Shown: piece by piece, positions 28,401 to 48,099 of the stretch | How positions within the stretch are numbered: position 1 is the first letter of the stretch | How the letters are laid out: the number at the start of each line of letters is the position of its first letter | Origin: Pterobdella sp. o SKG-2022 | Lineage: Eukaryota > Annelida > Clitellata > Hirudinida > Piscicolidae | Direction: 5' to 3' | Assembly: GCA_964035795.1 (NCBI GenBank) | Contig: OZ038320.1 | Span: 17,192,589-17,256,588 of the forward strand | Length of the DNA stretch: 64,000 bases | Program-made: the position numbers and the translations under genes | The notes under the pieces: model-generated | The model's database searches: none | What the model saw: the letters and a program-made list of their open reading frames with translations, nothing else | What the model was told of the DNA's origin: nothing

Positions 28401-30031
28401 AAATTATAAATCCAATTAAATTATACTGCTGTGCACCTCTCAGTAAATGGGGTTGACAGCAGTCAAAACAGCAGAAATTTTCTAATTATAGGGTAAATTA
28501 TCAAATTTGGGACAATTTTTTTTATACTGCCAGTCCAAGCTAAGATCTAACTAAAAACTATCGATTTCAAAATCCGCCGTTCCCACACTTGGGCAGTTTA
28601 CCTTGCTGTTTTTCAATAAAATAAAGATCATCTGCTAAGCTAAATGACAACGATACCAGAATATCAGTTGGTAAATACCTAAAGTTTACCGTTATCCAGG
28701 TTATAACAGAAAAACAGTCTCAATTTGGAGACGTTTAATTTGGTGCAGTTTAACGTCATGCCTAAGACCACTGTGTTCATTATTTAATGAGCCATATTAG
28801 ATTAATCTATTGTACATGTTCTAGTGACTGAGGTTGACAGCAGTCAGTCTAGATCATTGATACTAAATGTTAGTAACTCTTAAAATAAGCCATTTTGATC
28901 ACAACACATCCTTACCCAACTCAGATAAAAAAATTCACCTTCATCCTATCACTCACTAGGATGCCTGGGAGGAAGGAAAAAAATAAATTTTTGTTTTCTG
29001 TTTAATAGAAATCGTAATTTTTCAGAACTTTTAAATTTTATTGGGGAAAAGGACCTGTTCCATTTTCTTTAAGTCATTGTCTAAATTGAGTAATGTGTCA
29101 TTAACATACGTTATATTGGTTTTTTTCAACAGTCACTTATCTCTCTCCATCTCTCTGACTTGTTATCCGAGGTTTTGAGGTAGCTTTTTTATAAGTATCA
29201 TAGAGGGGTTTAGACATATTGAGCATGATTAATTTCAGATTTTCAAAGTGTAAAACTTAGAGGAAAGACTTAATATGCTCAAGAATACGTTGAATAAACT
29301 TTTATTGAATATATAAAGAAAGTTAGCCATGGTTTCTATACATTTCTTAAATTAGTTTAAATTGAAAAATTTAGTTGAAAGAAAATGGCTGAAAAAACCT
29401 AAATCATAAATTTCATAAAAATTTATAATGATGGATAAGGAATTTATTAAAATATAGTGAGGTCTTTAATGATTTTTGATAAAGTTGAGCTTATCAAAGA
29501 TTTTAGTTGAATAAAATTTGTTTTACATGTTCTTTCTAAGAAATTTTTTCTAAATCATGAAGTATATGTCAATAAATTTTAAATTTCCAAGAAAATATGA
29601 TGTCTTTCAAAAACTAAAATGATGGATAACATATATTAATATTTGTAGGTTGAATAAACTTAATGATAATATTTTAGGATGTTACAGATGTCTTTGGTGG
29701 TTTTTTACAAGCATTTATCTCTCTGGATGATACATGGCAAACTACCAGCAAACTTCAATAACAAGAACTCTCAGAGAGAAAATGAATTTATCTTAAATAG
29801 ATATAAAAGCACCATGGAAAGTGAAGATAAAAATGAATCAGTAAGATTGTTATATTAACGACATAAAATAGCCAGAAATCAATATAATAGAAACAAACAC
29901 TAAGGTTTATTGAGAAACTTAATACACGAAGCTTTTCGTAAGAGTATTTTACATTATCTAGTGTAATAGATAATGTAAGATACTCTTACATATATAAAGA
30001 TAAATAATTAATATATATAAGATATACCTTA

Positions 30032-30069
<38 letters not shown>

Positions 30070-32696
30070 ATATAATATAAATAATATATATATAATATAA
30101 TATATATATAAGATAAGATATATATATATATATATATATAAAAGATAAACCTTAGTGTTTGTTTTTATTATACAAGATTGTTATAGTTTCCAAAATTTTT
30201 CAGTTCATCTTCTCTTTATAGCCTGAATGTATCAGTGTTTGTTTTAATAATTTTTATTGTTTCAATAACTTTTTTTTCTATAACTTGAAATATATATTGT
30301 TACATTCAACTTATACATCAGTTACAAACGAGTGCTTCTGGCCATGCAATATATGAAGTTAATGTAAGTCAAGTGCCTTCATTTATATCATTTCGATTGG
30401 CTGAGAGAATTCTTTTCATTGGCCAATCAGTAGTGTTGTTTGAAAGTGGAAAGGTTGAATCTGCTTTGGGAAATGATAATGCCGAGTGTGAGATTTTATC
30501 TATTATATAATATATATAATGTAATTTTTTAGTTTTTTTCACAATATATAAACAAATTTTTTTTACATTTGGTTATTAATTTCAGGTCTCATTCCTTCAG
30601 ACAAACAGCTTGAATTCAAAGAGCAACTATCACTGTTGAGTGATTCAAATGATTTCCAGGATTTTGAACTTACCCTGCAAAACATAAGAAACTACGTTGC
30701 TCAGGTTTTTTTGAAACTTCACAATTGATTTTTTTTTAAATAGTTAGAATCAACTGTAACATTCACTTCAAAGCAACTTTATGCTCTTATCGTTGACAAA
30801 TGTGACCTCCAAACACAACTAAAGAATTTCAAAGATTTTTTTTTGATTGGTCGTGGGGAATTATTCCTTGCTTTTATTGATCAAACACAACATCTTCTTA
30901 GTTACCCTCCCAGTAACACAACTCAATATGGTGATTCTGTTATATACTAATAAATCATATAGGTTGATTGACTTCATGCATATCAACAACTGCTATTACA
31001 GACGTGAACTTGGCATTCGAACATGCTTGTAGGGACCTTATGATCAACGAAAATATTAGAAAACCATTCTCACTTGTCATTTGTATGTCTATTATAACAA
31101 CATTCAATAATATTCAACACAATTTTTATTATTATAGAATTTTTTATTAAACATGGTTCTAATCTCACCATTTTGTTTCCAGGCAATGAAAAAGTGAGTA
31201 ATGCTTCTGCTACACAAACGACATTTTCCAAAGGCAAAAGAAATGGTTGGTCGTGCTTGCAAATGGCTGCATTAGTTGAATGGCCTCTTCACGTCCTCTT
31301 CACTCCAGCCATCATCAATAAGTATCCATTGCCACAACGTTTTTATAGATTTCGATGCAGATTTAACCATATACTTTAATTATTTAATATTATTTTGGTT
31401 TTGTATATGATATCAGAATTTTTTGAAATATGAGTTCAGGAGTCAAATGGTATAAAGGGGTGCAATTTGAAGTACACCATGGTATCTAGCTGAATGAAAT
31501 CCTTTTATATCTATCCTTTAAGTTATATTTTTTCCTTAAAGGTTTCTACAAAAAAATTTTATAAAATTTATTCAGCAAAGCTAATTTATGATGTCTCCAT
31601 TTCAATAGATATAACAGCCTGTTCAGTTTCTTGTTACTTGTCAAGAGAATACAACAGCAGCTACAACACTGCTGGCTGGTGCAGAGAAAGAGTCTAAACA
31701 GTCCTTCCAATGGTGGAAACTGATGCTTTTTTGTTTTATAATTGAATACCATGTGTTAAACTTATTTATTTTATACATTCTGTGATCTTGATTTGATGAA
31801 ATGTAGAAACTCATTAAATTTTAGAAAGTCATCTTTATATATGGACTTCATTTCAGCAGCAAAATGGCGTTTACGCAATCACATGGCTTTCTTCATAGAC
31901 AACCTCCAGTATTACCTACAGGTCTGTTATCTAGCCTCAAAATCGCTTTTCAGTATATTTGTTGTACACTCTAAGTGATAATAATCTCCATCATTTTTTT
32001 ATTTTTCATATAAATTGAATTAATACCAATTAAAGGTTGATGTTATAGATTCTCAATATGGTGTGTTGAGTCATAAGTTATCCCAACATCGAGATTTTGA
32101 GGAAGTTGTTTTGAACCACCACAATCTCCTGGATTCCATCATGCAACAGTCATTCATGCATTCCAAACAGGTAATTACTTTTCATCTGATTACGAATTGT
32201 TCATTACCAGAAAGATATTTTGTTTATCCAGTATAAACTAAGTGATTAATTAAGTTTTGAGGCATGATCATAAAAAATTTTTAGCTCTAAAATAGGATTC
32301 ACTAAAATAAAATTTGACAGATCTTTTCTTGCATCACAAGCATACTAGATTTATGTCAAGCGTATCATGGTTTAGTGGTTTATTTTTGTGACGATGATGA
32401 AGGTCTTAATAAAGAAGGGGGTGGAGACAATACTTTGAAAAGGAGATTGGAGGAAATTGAAAAAGTAATCGTTTTCATTATAAATGTCTTTAATTTTTCA
32501 AAATATTCAATATTGTCTTTGAGATTTTAGGTATGATCTATTATAAATTTTTATTTGAAAAAATTCACAGGCTTTTCAGAAGCAGTCAACTATCTTGTTC
32601 ACAGCGTTATCCTCAAAAGCTCGATGTAGCAACCATTTATCCCTTCTATTGCTTCGTATTGATTTCAATCGTTATTTTTCTTCAATCTCTTTTTGA
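26598..32696 (+). CDS. TUBGCP4: Gamma-tubulin complex component 4 (GCP4)
   Basis: GCP4 is a core subunit of the gamma-tubulin ring complex; its C-terminal GRIP2 domain binds gamma-tubulin to template microtubules. Sixteen exons: 26598-26678, 26751-26859, 26995-27149, 27968-28018, 28082-28161, 29678-29840, 30322-30487, 30586-30704, 30744-30930, 31002-31082, 31183-31321, 31609-31712, 31857-31921, 32036-32170, 32321-32464, 32571-32696. All phases agree, giving 634 aa (human 667). N-terminus MLRELCCALSGHHGEIF, then LPFLQPSEIFIFKKLCKLA and GIYLKAF. Later FRLAERILFIGQSV, FFLIGRGELFLAFIDQTQH near residue 340, WPLHVLFTPAIINKYN, KWRLRNHMAFFIDNLQYYL near residue 482, and C-terminal LLLLRIDFNRYFSSISF. 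The family's most conserved blocks are intact. Introns carry repeats, including a MITE-like element in intron 6. VPS37 follows after 149 bp. Confidence 0.96.
27372..27570 (-). mobile_element. LINE 3'-end fragment in TUBGCP4 intron 3
   Basis: On the minus strand this reads as the tail of a non-LTR retrotransposon ORF2, with DDMMGEGFEALKRKAEDRR, a pattern like the FEVLKRxAEDRSxW end of RTE-type elements. A run of ATG/ATC repeats (catcatcatcat) adjoins the 3' side. Heavily truncated, no catalytic part. Clade uncertain. Confidence 0.45.
28364..28399. repeat. (TA)n tract
   Basis: Alternating TA run, interrupted once, in TUBGCP4 intron 5. Confidence 0.8.
28430..28880 (+). repeat. Dispersed repeat in TUBGCP4 intron 5, related to 46.4-46.7 kb
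   Basis: Shares with 46350-46720 the ordered words aaatgacaac, a tacct segment and tccaggttataacaga, then a ggcg/ggtgc segment and an aacgtcatgc-like end. A third partial match to that end (gtgccttttaacgtcaggcc) is near 43301. Within this copy the phrase gttgacagcagtca occurs twice (near 28450 and 28834). Non-coding, and could be a SINE or the tail of a DNA element. Ends not defined. Confidence 0.45.
29535..29640 (+). repeat. Dispersed repeat, copy 2 (match to 8.27 kb)
   Basis: Contains ttttttctaaatcatgaagt and, about 50 bp on, gatgtctttcaaaaact. These match the intronic sequence at 8270-8350 in the same order and orientation. It lies just before TUBGCP4 exon 6. Confidence 0.45.
29883..30172. 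mobile_element. MITE-like element with 28-bp terminal inverted repeats
   Basis: The left end 29883-29910 (tataatagaaacaaacacta...) and the right end 30145-30172 are inverted copies of 28 bp with one mismatch. Inside are a near-perfect hairpin (29939-29960 against 29967-29988, one mismatch) and a long AT-dinucleotide filler (about 30034-30140). There is no ORF. Size (290 bp), the ends and the TA at both outer edges fit a non-autonomous DNA transposon, possibly with TA target duplication as in Tc1/mariner. The superfamily is not assigned. It sits in TUBGCP4 intron 6. Confidence 0.65.
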
Positions 32697-32746
32697 TTTA
32701 TTTTTATATGATTTGTTTAAATACCGTTAAATATTTGGAATTTTAT

Positions 32747-32752
32747 AATAAA
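32747..32752 (+). terminator. Poly(A) signal AATAAA of TUBGCP4
   Basis: AATAAA 51 bp after the TUBGCP4 stop, about 94 bp before the VPS37 start codon, followed by a T-rich stretch. Confidence 0.6.
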
Positions 32753-32820
32753 GCAAAATTCAGAGTTTATTTGTTGAAATATAGGTCAACTTTTAAATTA
32801 ATTTTAGTTTTTATAATTGA

Positions 32821-32827
32821 TATTTAG
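32821..32827 (+). promoter_or_regulatory. Candidate trans-splice acceptor of VPS37
   Basis: The acceptor tatttag lies 18 bp upstream of the VPS37 ATG, and there is no upstream exon in the short gap after TUBGCP4. An acceptor this close to a start with no room for a donor would fit spliced-leader addition. It could also be a cis-spliced leader or chance in AT-rich DNA. Confidence 0.4.
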
Positions 32828-32845
32828 GTAAAATCTTTGAAAATT

Positions 32846-35800
32846 ATGAATTACACTTCTAGTTATTTTGAAAAGGAAGATCATTTCACTGAGCTGGTAG
32901 ATTTTTTTGTAAATTTCAGTTAAAAAGAACAAAATTTAATAACATTGATTCGTTTATAGAGTTCAATCACTTCTATCCAAGATTTAGATAGAATAAGGTT
33001 ATTTTGTTTTCTTATGACATAAATTGGGCTGTTTAAAAGTATTGATAGTGATATTTTGTAATATAACCCGACTCAGTAATCTTCAGCTAGAAACAATGAT
33101 TGAAGAAGGGGGTTTAGATTTGTTAGCTAATGCCTGTTTTTCATCTCAACTTAGTCCAATAATAGCGCATCTTCAAGCATTCAAACAACGCCTTGCTTCT
33201 CTTGCTGGTAGGTTTTATTATAAAATTTAGTTTTCGACATTTACAACATATTTTTACTAGTTATTTATTTGTAACCAAAAAAATATTAAGGTTTATATCG
33301 GTTGTTTTAGACTGAAAATTTTAATTGCCAACAGTTACAATAAATAGTTTGAGAAATACTGCCTTAGACAGATTGAAGGCAGTTTTTGTGTGGTGAAGCT
33401 ACTTCATATCTTTAATTGGAAATGACTACACTTTTTAAATTACTTTTGCTCTCAGTGGTCTATGTTTCATTTTAATTATTACTGATTTCAGTTTCAACTG
33501 CTCACTTGATTTTGACCATAATTTTATACCAATAAGTTGACAATAAGATTTTTTACTTGTTTTCTAAACTCATCAGACAAGGACAATAATCTTGTTTTGC
33601 TTTAATCTTGTAGACTTAGTCATAGTCAGCTGGTGTGTGATGTCAATCAATTCCTCAAATTTTTTTTATTGCCTATTTTCTTTTACTAAGGGTTGATGTC
33701 AAAAAATCAAATTGTTTTGCCAGCTACTTTTTCATCTTGATGTTTGGGAAATGATAAATTCATTAATATTTGTGAGATGAACAAGTATAGACATGTAAAA
33801 ATTATTTTATGTTTGGTATTTTAAAAGTAAAATCCAAAGGATTCTTGGAATCAAATAAAGAAATTTCCAGGAAAAAAATCTATCACTTTCATCTAAGAAT
33901 AAAGTCATTTCAAAATTTGGAAAAGCCGTATCCAAAATCTACTTTCTGTTAACAAAAACGATGTTCAAGGTCAGTTTGACTGCGTTAAGTTGTTTGATAC
34001 CAACCCAGAAATTACTACTGCCGAATTTAGCCAAAAGGAGATCACAAATTCATTCATGGCAAGGAAATAAAGTCTCTTACCTTGATTGTCTTACACTAGA
34101 AGTCTTGAAGCTCGAGAAAACCCAAAAATACCTTGAAAGGTTTTGCATTGAAACCTTTAATGGTGTGCATCCCAATGAATAGGATATATATGGTATTGTC
34201 CCTGTACCTTAAAAATGAGACTTAACTCAGTGTACCAACTACCGGGTTATAAGTCTTAGCCAAATATCTTCTAAAATCTACAACCGGTTTATACTAAACA
34301 GAATCTGCCCTGCCATTGACAAGCTGCTTCGCCACAATCAAAATGGCTTTCGCCCTAGAAGATCCATCTCGTCTCATCTACTCGCACTCATAGAAGAATT
34401 GTGGAATCACAAGAAAATAGCTGTAATAACTTTCGTTGATTTCAAAAAAGCATTTGACTCGATAGATTGGTTTAAAATGCTCAAAATCCCTTCTGCATAT
34501 GTAATCCCTCCTGAAATCGTTAATGCAATACGAGTTATGTATGAAAACATCTTCGCTCTTGTGATAACCCCATCTTCCAAAACGATACTGGCGTCTTACA
34601 AGGGGACCCTTTTGCCTCGTTCTTTCTCATCATTTGCTTGGATTTTACACTCAGAACCTCAATTCTTTGCCCAGATGGATTGACTTTTAAGAAAAGAAGA
34701 AGTCGCAGAGTCTCTCCCGAGATACTCGCTGAACTTGAATTTGGTGACGATATCGCTTTGATAGAAGATACGATCATTAAAGCCGAGTCTCTTTTCCACA
34801 AAATTGAGCCTGCAACTAAAAATATAGGTCTCTTCCTCAATGCCAGCAAAACCAAAACAATGCATTTCATTCCCTCAGTAGAGTCATATTCATGCTAAGA
34901 ATGGTGACGAAATTGAAAAGGTTGATGATTTTCTTTCTTTGGGAGGCTACACCAACTCTTCACGAGATATCAACACCCGTATCGTAAAATCATGGGGTGC
35001 TCTCAACTCCAGAAAAAATCTGTAACTCTCGCAATACCATAGAAACGAAAGTTAGGATTTACAAATCTACTGTTGAGTTCATACTGCTATATGGGTGTGA
35101 ATCCTGGGTAATGACCAAAGGTGCAGTGAAGAAAGTTGATGGCGAATACAATCGCATGCTCCGAACGATATAGAAAATGGAACATTCTAGAACAGTATAG
35201 AAAATTCTAATAATGAGATATTATTAGTGCAGTAGTTAATTTCCTTAACAATATCATAGCATCAAATGAGGGAAGGTCAGAAATTCTCTTATACATTTTT
35301 TAGAATTGCGTTAAAAAACATGAATGACCAAATCTTGACAAATATTACTCTAAACATCTATCTAGTTAATGGAAAATATCCATAGCTCAACATAAGCCCG
35401 AGAATATAAAGTTTCATTCGAATATCTAATAATTTGCAGTTTAGTCGAAGTTTTTCTAACATTATATAAAATTTCATTATCAACACATTTAAATATTTAG
35501 GTGTGTCTTCATTGGTTTTACACTGCAATAGAAGTTGTACGCGTGCCTGGCTGAAAAAAATTAGAATGATTCATAAAAATATGACAATATTTGAATTTCT
35601 TATTTGAAAAAAAAGTTAGGGCCATCACGTGCATTTTATTTTAGTTCTGTTTTTATATATTCGGCACTTCATTTTTTTTCATTTATTTTTCCGTATCTTC
35701 TTTTTCATCGAAACGTCAATTTTGGCATCACAACTTTATATGACATCTACGAATTAAAAAATTATTTTACAATGAGCTTTTAAATACAAGCACTTTTAAA

Positions 35801-38584
35801 ACCATTTTAGCCTAATCTAATCATATTGTTAGTTTAATTATTGTTAATTTTAAAACTACTACTGCCAAACACCACTATTTTGAAAGCGTCTACATCAATG
35901 ATTTTTTCATGTATTTCCCATGGAAATCCACTGTCGTTCCACACACTTGACAAACAAGAAAATGCTACTCATTAATACAATACAATACAATAACGAATAT
36001 GATTATAGTGGCATTAACTCCAAGAGTTTCTAGGCCACTCAATTATATTTAAAAAAAACTAAGAATTAAATAATACATAAATATTTATACACATTATGCA
36101 CCATAGGATCTCGAAGAAAGATATGATTTGAGGTTTCTTCCAAAAGTGTTTTGAAACAGAAAATCTGAGTTTTTCGGGGAGGTTGTCCCACAGGGTAGGG
36201 CCGGTTACATAAAACATTTTCCTCCATATGGGCTTGAGCCTAGATCCACTTGGAACAACCTTGAGAGAATTAGCAGATCTCAGTTTCTGCTTACCCGGAA
36301 TGCTTGATAGCATCTCAAAATTTTTTGACAGGTAGACTGGACCTTCATTGTGCAGACGTTTGAACACCAGCAAAAGAACCTTATAGTCGATCCTTTCATC
36401 AATTTTAAGCCAGTGCAGATCTCTCAAAACAGGACTTATGTGATCATATTTTCTGGTGCCTGTCATGAGCCTGGCTGCTGTGTTGATCAGAGATTAGAAT
36501 CTGTTTTTCTGGTATTTAGGGAGCCCTGCAAGGATAATATTTCCATAGTCAATACGGCTCAATACCAACGTTTTCAAAGACTCTATACTCAACAAATCCT
36601 TGATTGATTTCATTTGACTCAAGGAGATGAAACCACATTTTAATATCATGTAGATATGAGTTTTCATAGAAAGGTCCCTATCCAACCACACACCAAGAGT
36701 CTTAAAATTTTTGGAAGGAATAATGCTATCTTTCACTATTCTCACTGGACGATTCGGGATTTTATGAATGCTTCTGCTATTGGAAAACCAAATAGCTTCA
36801 GTCTTTGAGACATTCAACTTCAAGTGATTAGTTTTCATCCAACCTGCAATATCATCTATGCATTCAGACAAACTTACCTGCAGCTCAAGGTACTTTTCAT
36901 ATCTGCAATGGCCATAAATTTGAGTGTCATCTGCAAATTGGTGGAAACTGAAGTTATGCCTCTTGACTTACTTTTCCAAATCACCAGTGAAAAGAGTGAA
37001 CAGCAATGGTCCAAGAACGGAACCTTGTGGAACACCAACAGATGAATGCATCATACATGTTTCACTTTCACAACATCTGATAATGAAAGTTCTGTTAGTT
37101 AGATAGCTAGTGAACCACTTAAGCACAATATCTCCAAAGCCAAAAGACTTTTCCAGCCTTCTCAGTAAAATATCATGGTCCACCAGATCAAAAGCTGACG
37201 ATAGATCCAGTAGAACCAATAGAGATAACTCACCGTTGTCAGCTGCTTTCAAAATGTCTGAATAGATTTTTGAAATGGCAGTTTCAGTAGAATGGTGACG
37301 ACGATAAGCTGATTGTAGGCTAGGAAAAAGATTTTTCTCAGTGATAGTTAAATACCCTTGCCAGAACAAGTCTCTCAAGCAACTTATTTAAGACAGACAA
37401 ATTTGAAATAGGCTTGTAGGATGATACATCATTTGTGTCAAAACTAGGTTTTCTCAGCAAAGGAGAAATATGCGCCAACTTGAGGAGATCTGGAACAGAA
37501 CCCACAAAAAAAGAATTGTATAACACATTTTTCAAAAATGGTGATATCAACCTAGAAATCTTTTTCAAAAGGCAGGTGGGTATTGGATCCAAAGAGCATT
37601 GTTTGTTGGGTAGTATCTCAATTGCCAAAATGACCTCATCCTCATCAACCTTTCTTTTTTAGAGCATAGTTTATCAATAATTGTCTTCACTAGTTTTTGG
37701 TATCAAGTTCGTTTCATGCCTGTGTCATCTATCGGGTTCCAGTTTCTAAATTGTCCAGGATTTTCTGGGTCTTTTTTTCTCTAAAGTATTCAAGCATAGG
37801 TCGGGTACTGTTAGGTGGCTTTTGCAGGATGCGGCCGATTTATGTCCATCTTCTTTACTTGATTTTCTGCTGACTGCTACATGGTTTAATGGTTTAATTT
37901 TTGGTCCATAAAGTTCCTGTTTGTTTGATAATTAAGATTTTGAATTCTTCCAATTCACATAAATATATTCATTCAAATCTTTACAGAAGAAAATTTAAAT
38001 TTGAAAAAAGAATTTGATTCTAAAAAAAAAGAATGCGTTAACAAGGTTTAAAAATTTCAACTTAATATCCTTCTTAGGTTATTTATGAATATTCACAAAT
38101 TTTTTAAACATAAAATCAGATTGAAGAATGGAAAGTTTTAAATGAAAATTTGTCTAAAAATACTCTTGCTTTTTCAAATAAATGTACTGAAAGCTACAAT
38201 ACACAAGTATGATTTTTATTAGAATTTTAGATTTGGTTCTATCGTGATAAATCAAATAATTTTCATACTCCTCAAAAGACAATGTTGGATAATTTGAGGG
38301 TTGCAGTGATGGAAAGTGAAGAAAGATCCGACGTCACAGCCGAAAAGTTTATTAATGGTGTTAAACTAATTAGAGTTTTTCAAGGTTAATATAAAATTTT
38401 AAAATATTTTTACAGGTGAAATTAATAGCGAAGAATTTATAAAAGATTTTGTTCAACAAAAAACGGTATGAATCTCGAGTAATTTTTTCTCAAATTTTTT
38501 TAAATTTAATCTTATTTTCAGCTTTACCATAAAAGAAAATCAAAAGAAGAGAAACTTTTCAGTTCTACTACATTTAATTCTTGA
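32846..38584 (+). CDS. VPS37: VPS37 family ESCRT-I subunit (short, Mod(r) domain only)
   Basis: VPS37 joins TSG101, VPS28 and MVB12 in ESCRT-I, which sorts ubiquitinated cargo on endosomes. Exons: 32846-32896, 32960-32997, 33077-33207, 37987-38045, 38120-38206, 38231-38357, 38416-38465, 38522-38584; phases 0,2,1,0,0,1,0 agree, giving 201 aa. The protein is a helical Mod(r) domain: FTELSSITSIQDLDRI, then FKQRLASLAEENLNLKK across the large intron, a coiled-coil middle, then ESEERSDVTAEKFINGEINS and the closing QQKTLYHKRKSKEEKL, which matches the VPS37 end KRTxxHxRRAKEEKL. There is no N-terminal UEV-like domain as in VPS37A, so it is closer in build to VPS37B/C/D. Intron 3 (33208-37986) is swollen by at least two LINE remnants in opposite orientation. 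Confidence 0.88.
33900..35200 (+). mobile_element. Decayed LINE reverse transcriptase, sense orientation, in VPS37 intron 3
   Basis: Broken frames on the plus strand give the RT core in order: CTNYRVISLSQISSKIYNR, HNQNGFRPRRSISSHLLAL, ITFVDFKKAFDSIDW, then the VLQGDPFASFFLI block in another frame, LEFGDDIALIEDT and LNASKTKTMHF, followed by WVMTKGAVKKVDGEYNRML. The catalytic F/YADD reads FGDD and several stops and shifts separate the blocks, so it is dead. No endonuclease seen upstream; 5' truncated. It differs from the CR1/L2-type copies nearby. Clade not assigned. Confidence 0.85.
36059..37670 (-). mobile_element. Decayed CR1/L2-type LINE, antisense, in VPS37 intron 3
   Basis: Minus-strand pieces in order: [89 protein letters not shown], a FADDTQ-type block near 36900, LNVSKTEAIWFSNS, then the thumb and connection region ending SGSRLKPIWRKMFYVTGP and LWDNLPEKLR. 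This is the RT and C-terminal part of a CR1/L2/Jockey-group ORF2. It is 5' truncated and split by frameshifts and stops. The same family is at 48.1-50.5 kb. Confidence 0.9.
37680..37910 (-). mobile_element. Probable short LINE tail next to the VPS37 intron copy
   Basis: The minus strand gives GRILQKPPNSTRPMLEYF with REKKTQKILDNLETGTR after it, similar in layout to the tail of RTE-type ORF2 proteins (GHVLRK..., then GKRKRGRPK...). Slightly GC-richer than the flanks. Very short and degenerate, so the call is tentative. Confidence 0.35.
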
Positions 38585-39101
38585 AAAGAAATAATTGAAA
38601 TATACTAAATTTGATTCTAATTTTAGAAAAAACTACTTTATTGTTCAAAATGTCAAAAAAACAATAATATAACTAAGAATTCAGTGTTCTTTGTATAAAA
38701 TAATTTTTTTTTTATTAAATGATATCATCCCACTTGTAATCCGTAATCTTAATATACTAATCGCGTTCGAATGTCCATGCTATTTAAGATTTCTGCAAAT
38801 ATAATTTTACTTTTCCATCGAGGGTATGTTACATTTCAAAACTTGGTTTTAATCATTTCAATTTTTGTGCTTCTCAAACTTGTTATAAATTATTTTCACA
38901 AAATAAATTATTAATTTTAAGTGGATCTTTAGACCGGAAATCACACTAACACGTCCACATTTGTTTTAAAAAGTGAATTTTGTTGTAGTCTTTTTAATTT
39001 TAATCAATTAATTTTTTAAAATTTTGAATTCAAATTGCAATCTGTTATATAAGGTTAATATTTTCAGCTTCGCTTTCGAGTTGAAGACTCAAAAGGACTA
39101 A
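38585..39101 (+). other. Gap between VPS37 and TRAM
   Basis: 517 bp of AT-rich DNA. The acceptor-like attttcag ends at 39067, 34 bp before the TRAM ATG, so either a trans-splice site or a cis-spliced leader is possible. No promoter element can be named. A T10-type run is near 38705 and an AATAAA near 38900. Confidence 0.4.
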
Positions 39102-47198
<8,097 letters not shown>

Positions 47199-48060
47199 CT
47201 GTTCAAAAAATATATCATTCGTCAGTAATATGTTTTATCAATGGTTTAATTTTGTGCTGTTTAAAATAGCTATTATAAATTGGATGTAAATTTGCTATTG
47301 ATTTGAGAAAGTTTTGAATATGGTCACACTTATACTTAGAGAATTATTCACAGTTATAGTTCTTTGATTTTTATTTGCGTTAATGTTGCCTGGAAGTTTT
47401 ACCTAATATTGACAAAGGAAGGAGGTTCTTTCAATTCCAAATTTGAAGATGTATCTGAAATTGGCGTTACAAAAGTATCTTAAAATTTATTTTTTCCTTC
47501 ATTTTTAGTAAGCTAATCTATTTGAATATATTAACGTTTTAAATTCTCATGACTCATAAACCCTATACTAATTTAATTTTGCTTTACATTTATTTTGATG
47601 CAACGTTTATTTATAAATTTTTTGTTCTAGAGTAAAATTCTTTATCATTTCATGTTTTCGTGAAGTTCTATATGAGGTTCGTTTGTGAATAATAACGATA
47701 ATTTACGATATAATAGTATGTTCAACAAAAGCTAAATTATATATCGAATATGTTATTGGAATGAATTTGAAATATTTTTATCTTCCTTTGAGGTCTGAAG
47801 ATTTTTGTCGGCTGTGGATTTAATAGGATTGTTAGTGTGGTTACTGCTGTAATTGATTGCATTTGTGTTATTATTTCTTATTGTAAATAAATTCACAAAT
47901 GCCTCAAGCTTCTAACAGATTTGGATTGTTAAATTTGATGAGTATGGAAATTTAAACTGCAAATCAGTATGAACACATGAAGGCTCATTACAACCTATTT
48001 ATTGTTTAAATAATCCTGTTTTCGAATGCAGAAAATACTAAAAACTTGATTTAAATAACT
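47199..48060. other. TRAM 3' flank
   Basis: AT-rich, containing the TRAM 3' UTR; AATAAA appears near 47885. No other gene seen. Confidence 0.5.
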
Positions 48061-48099
48061 TATAAACTATATAGTTATTATATTCAAAATTTATTTATC

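Noticed and set aside
31321..31379. Read-through after TUBGCP4 exon 11 to an early stop
   Set aside because: Splicing at AA|GTATCC to 31609 restores the conserved KYNSLFSFLLLVKRIQ block in phase.
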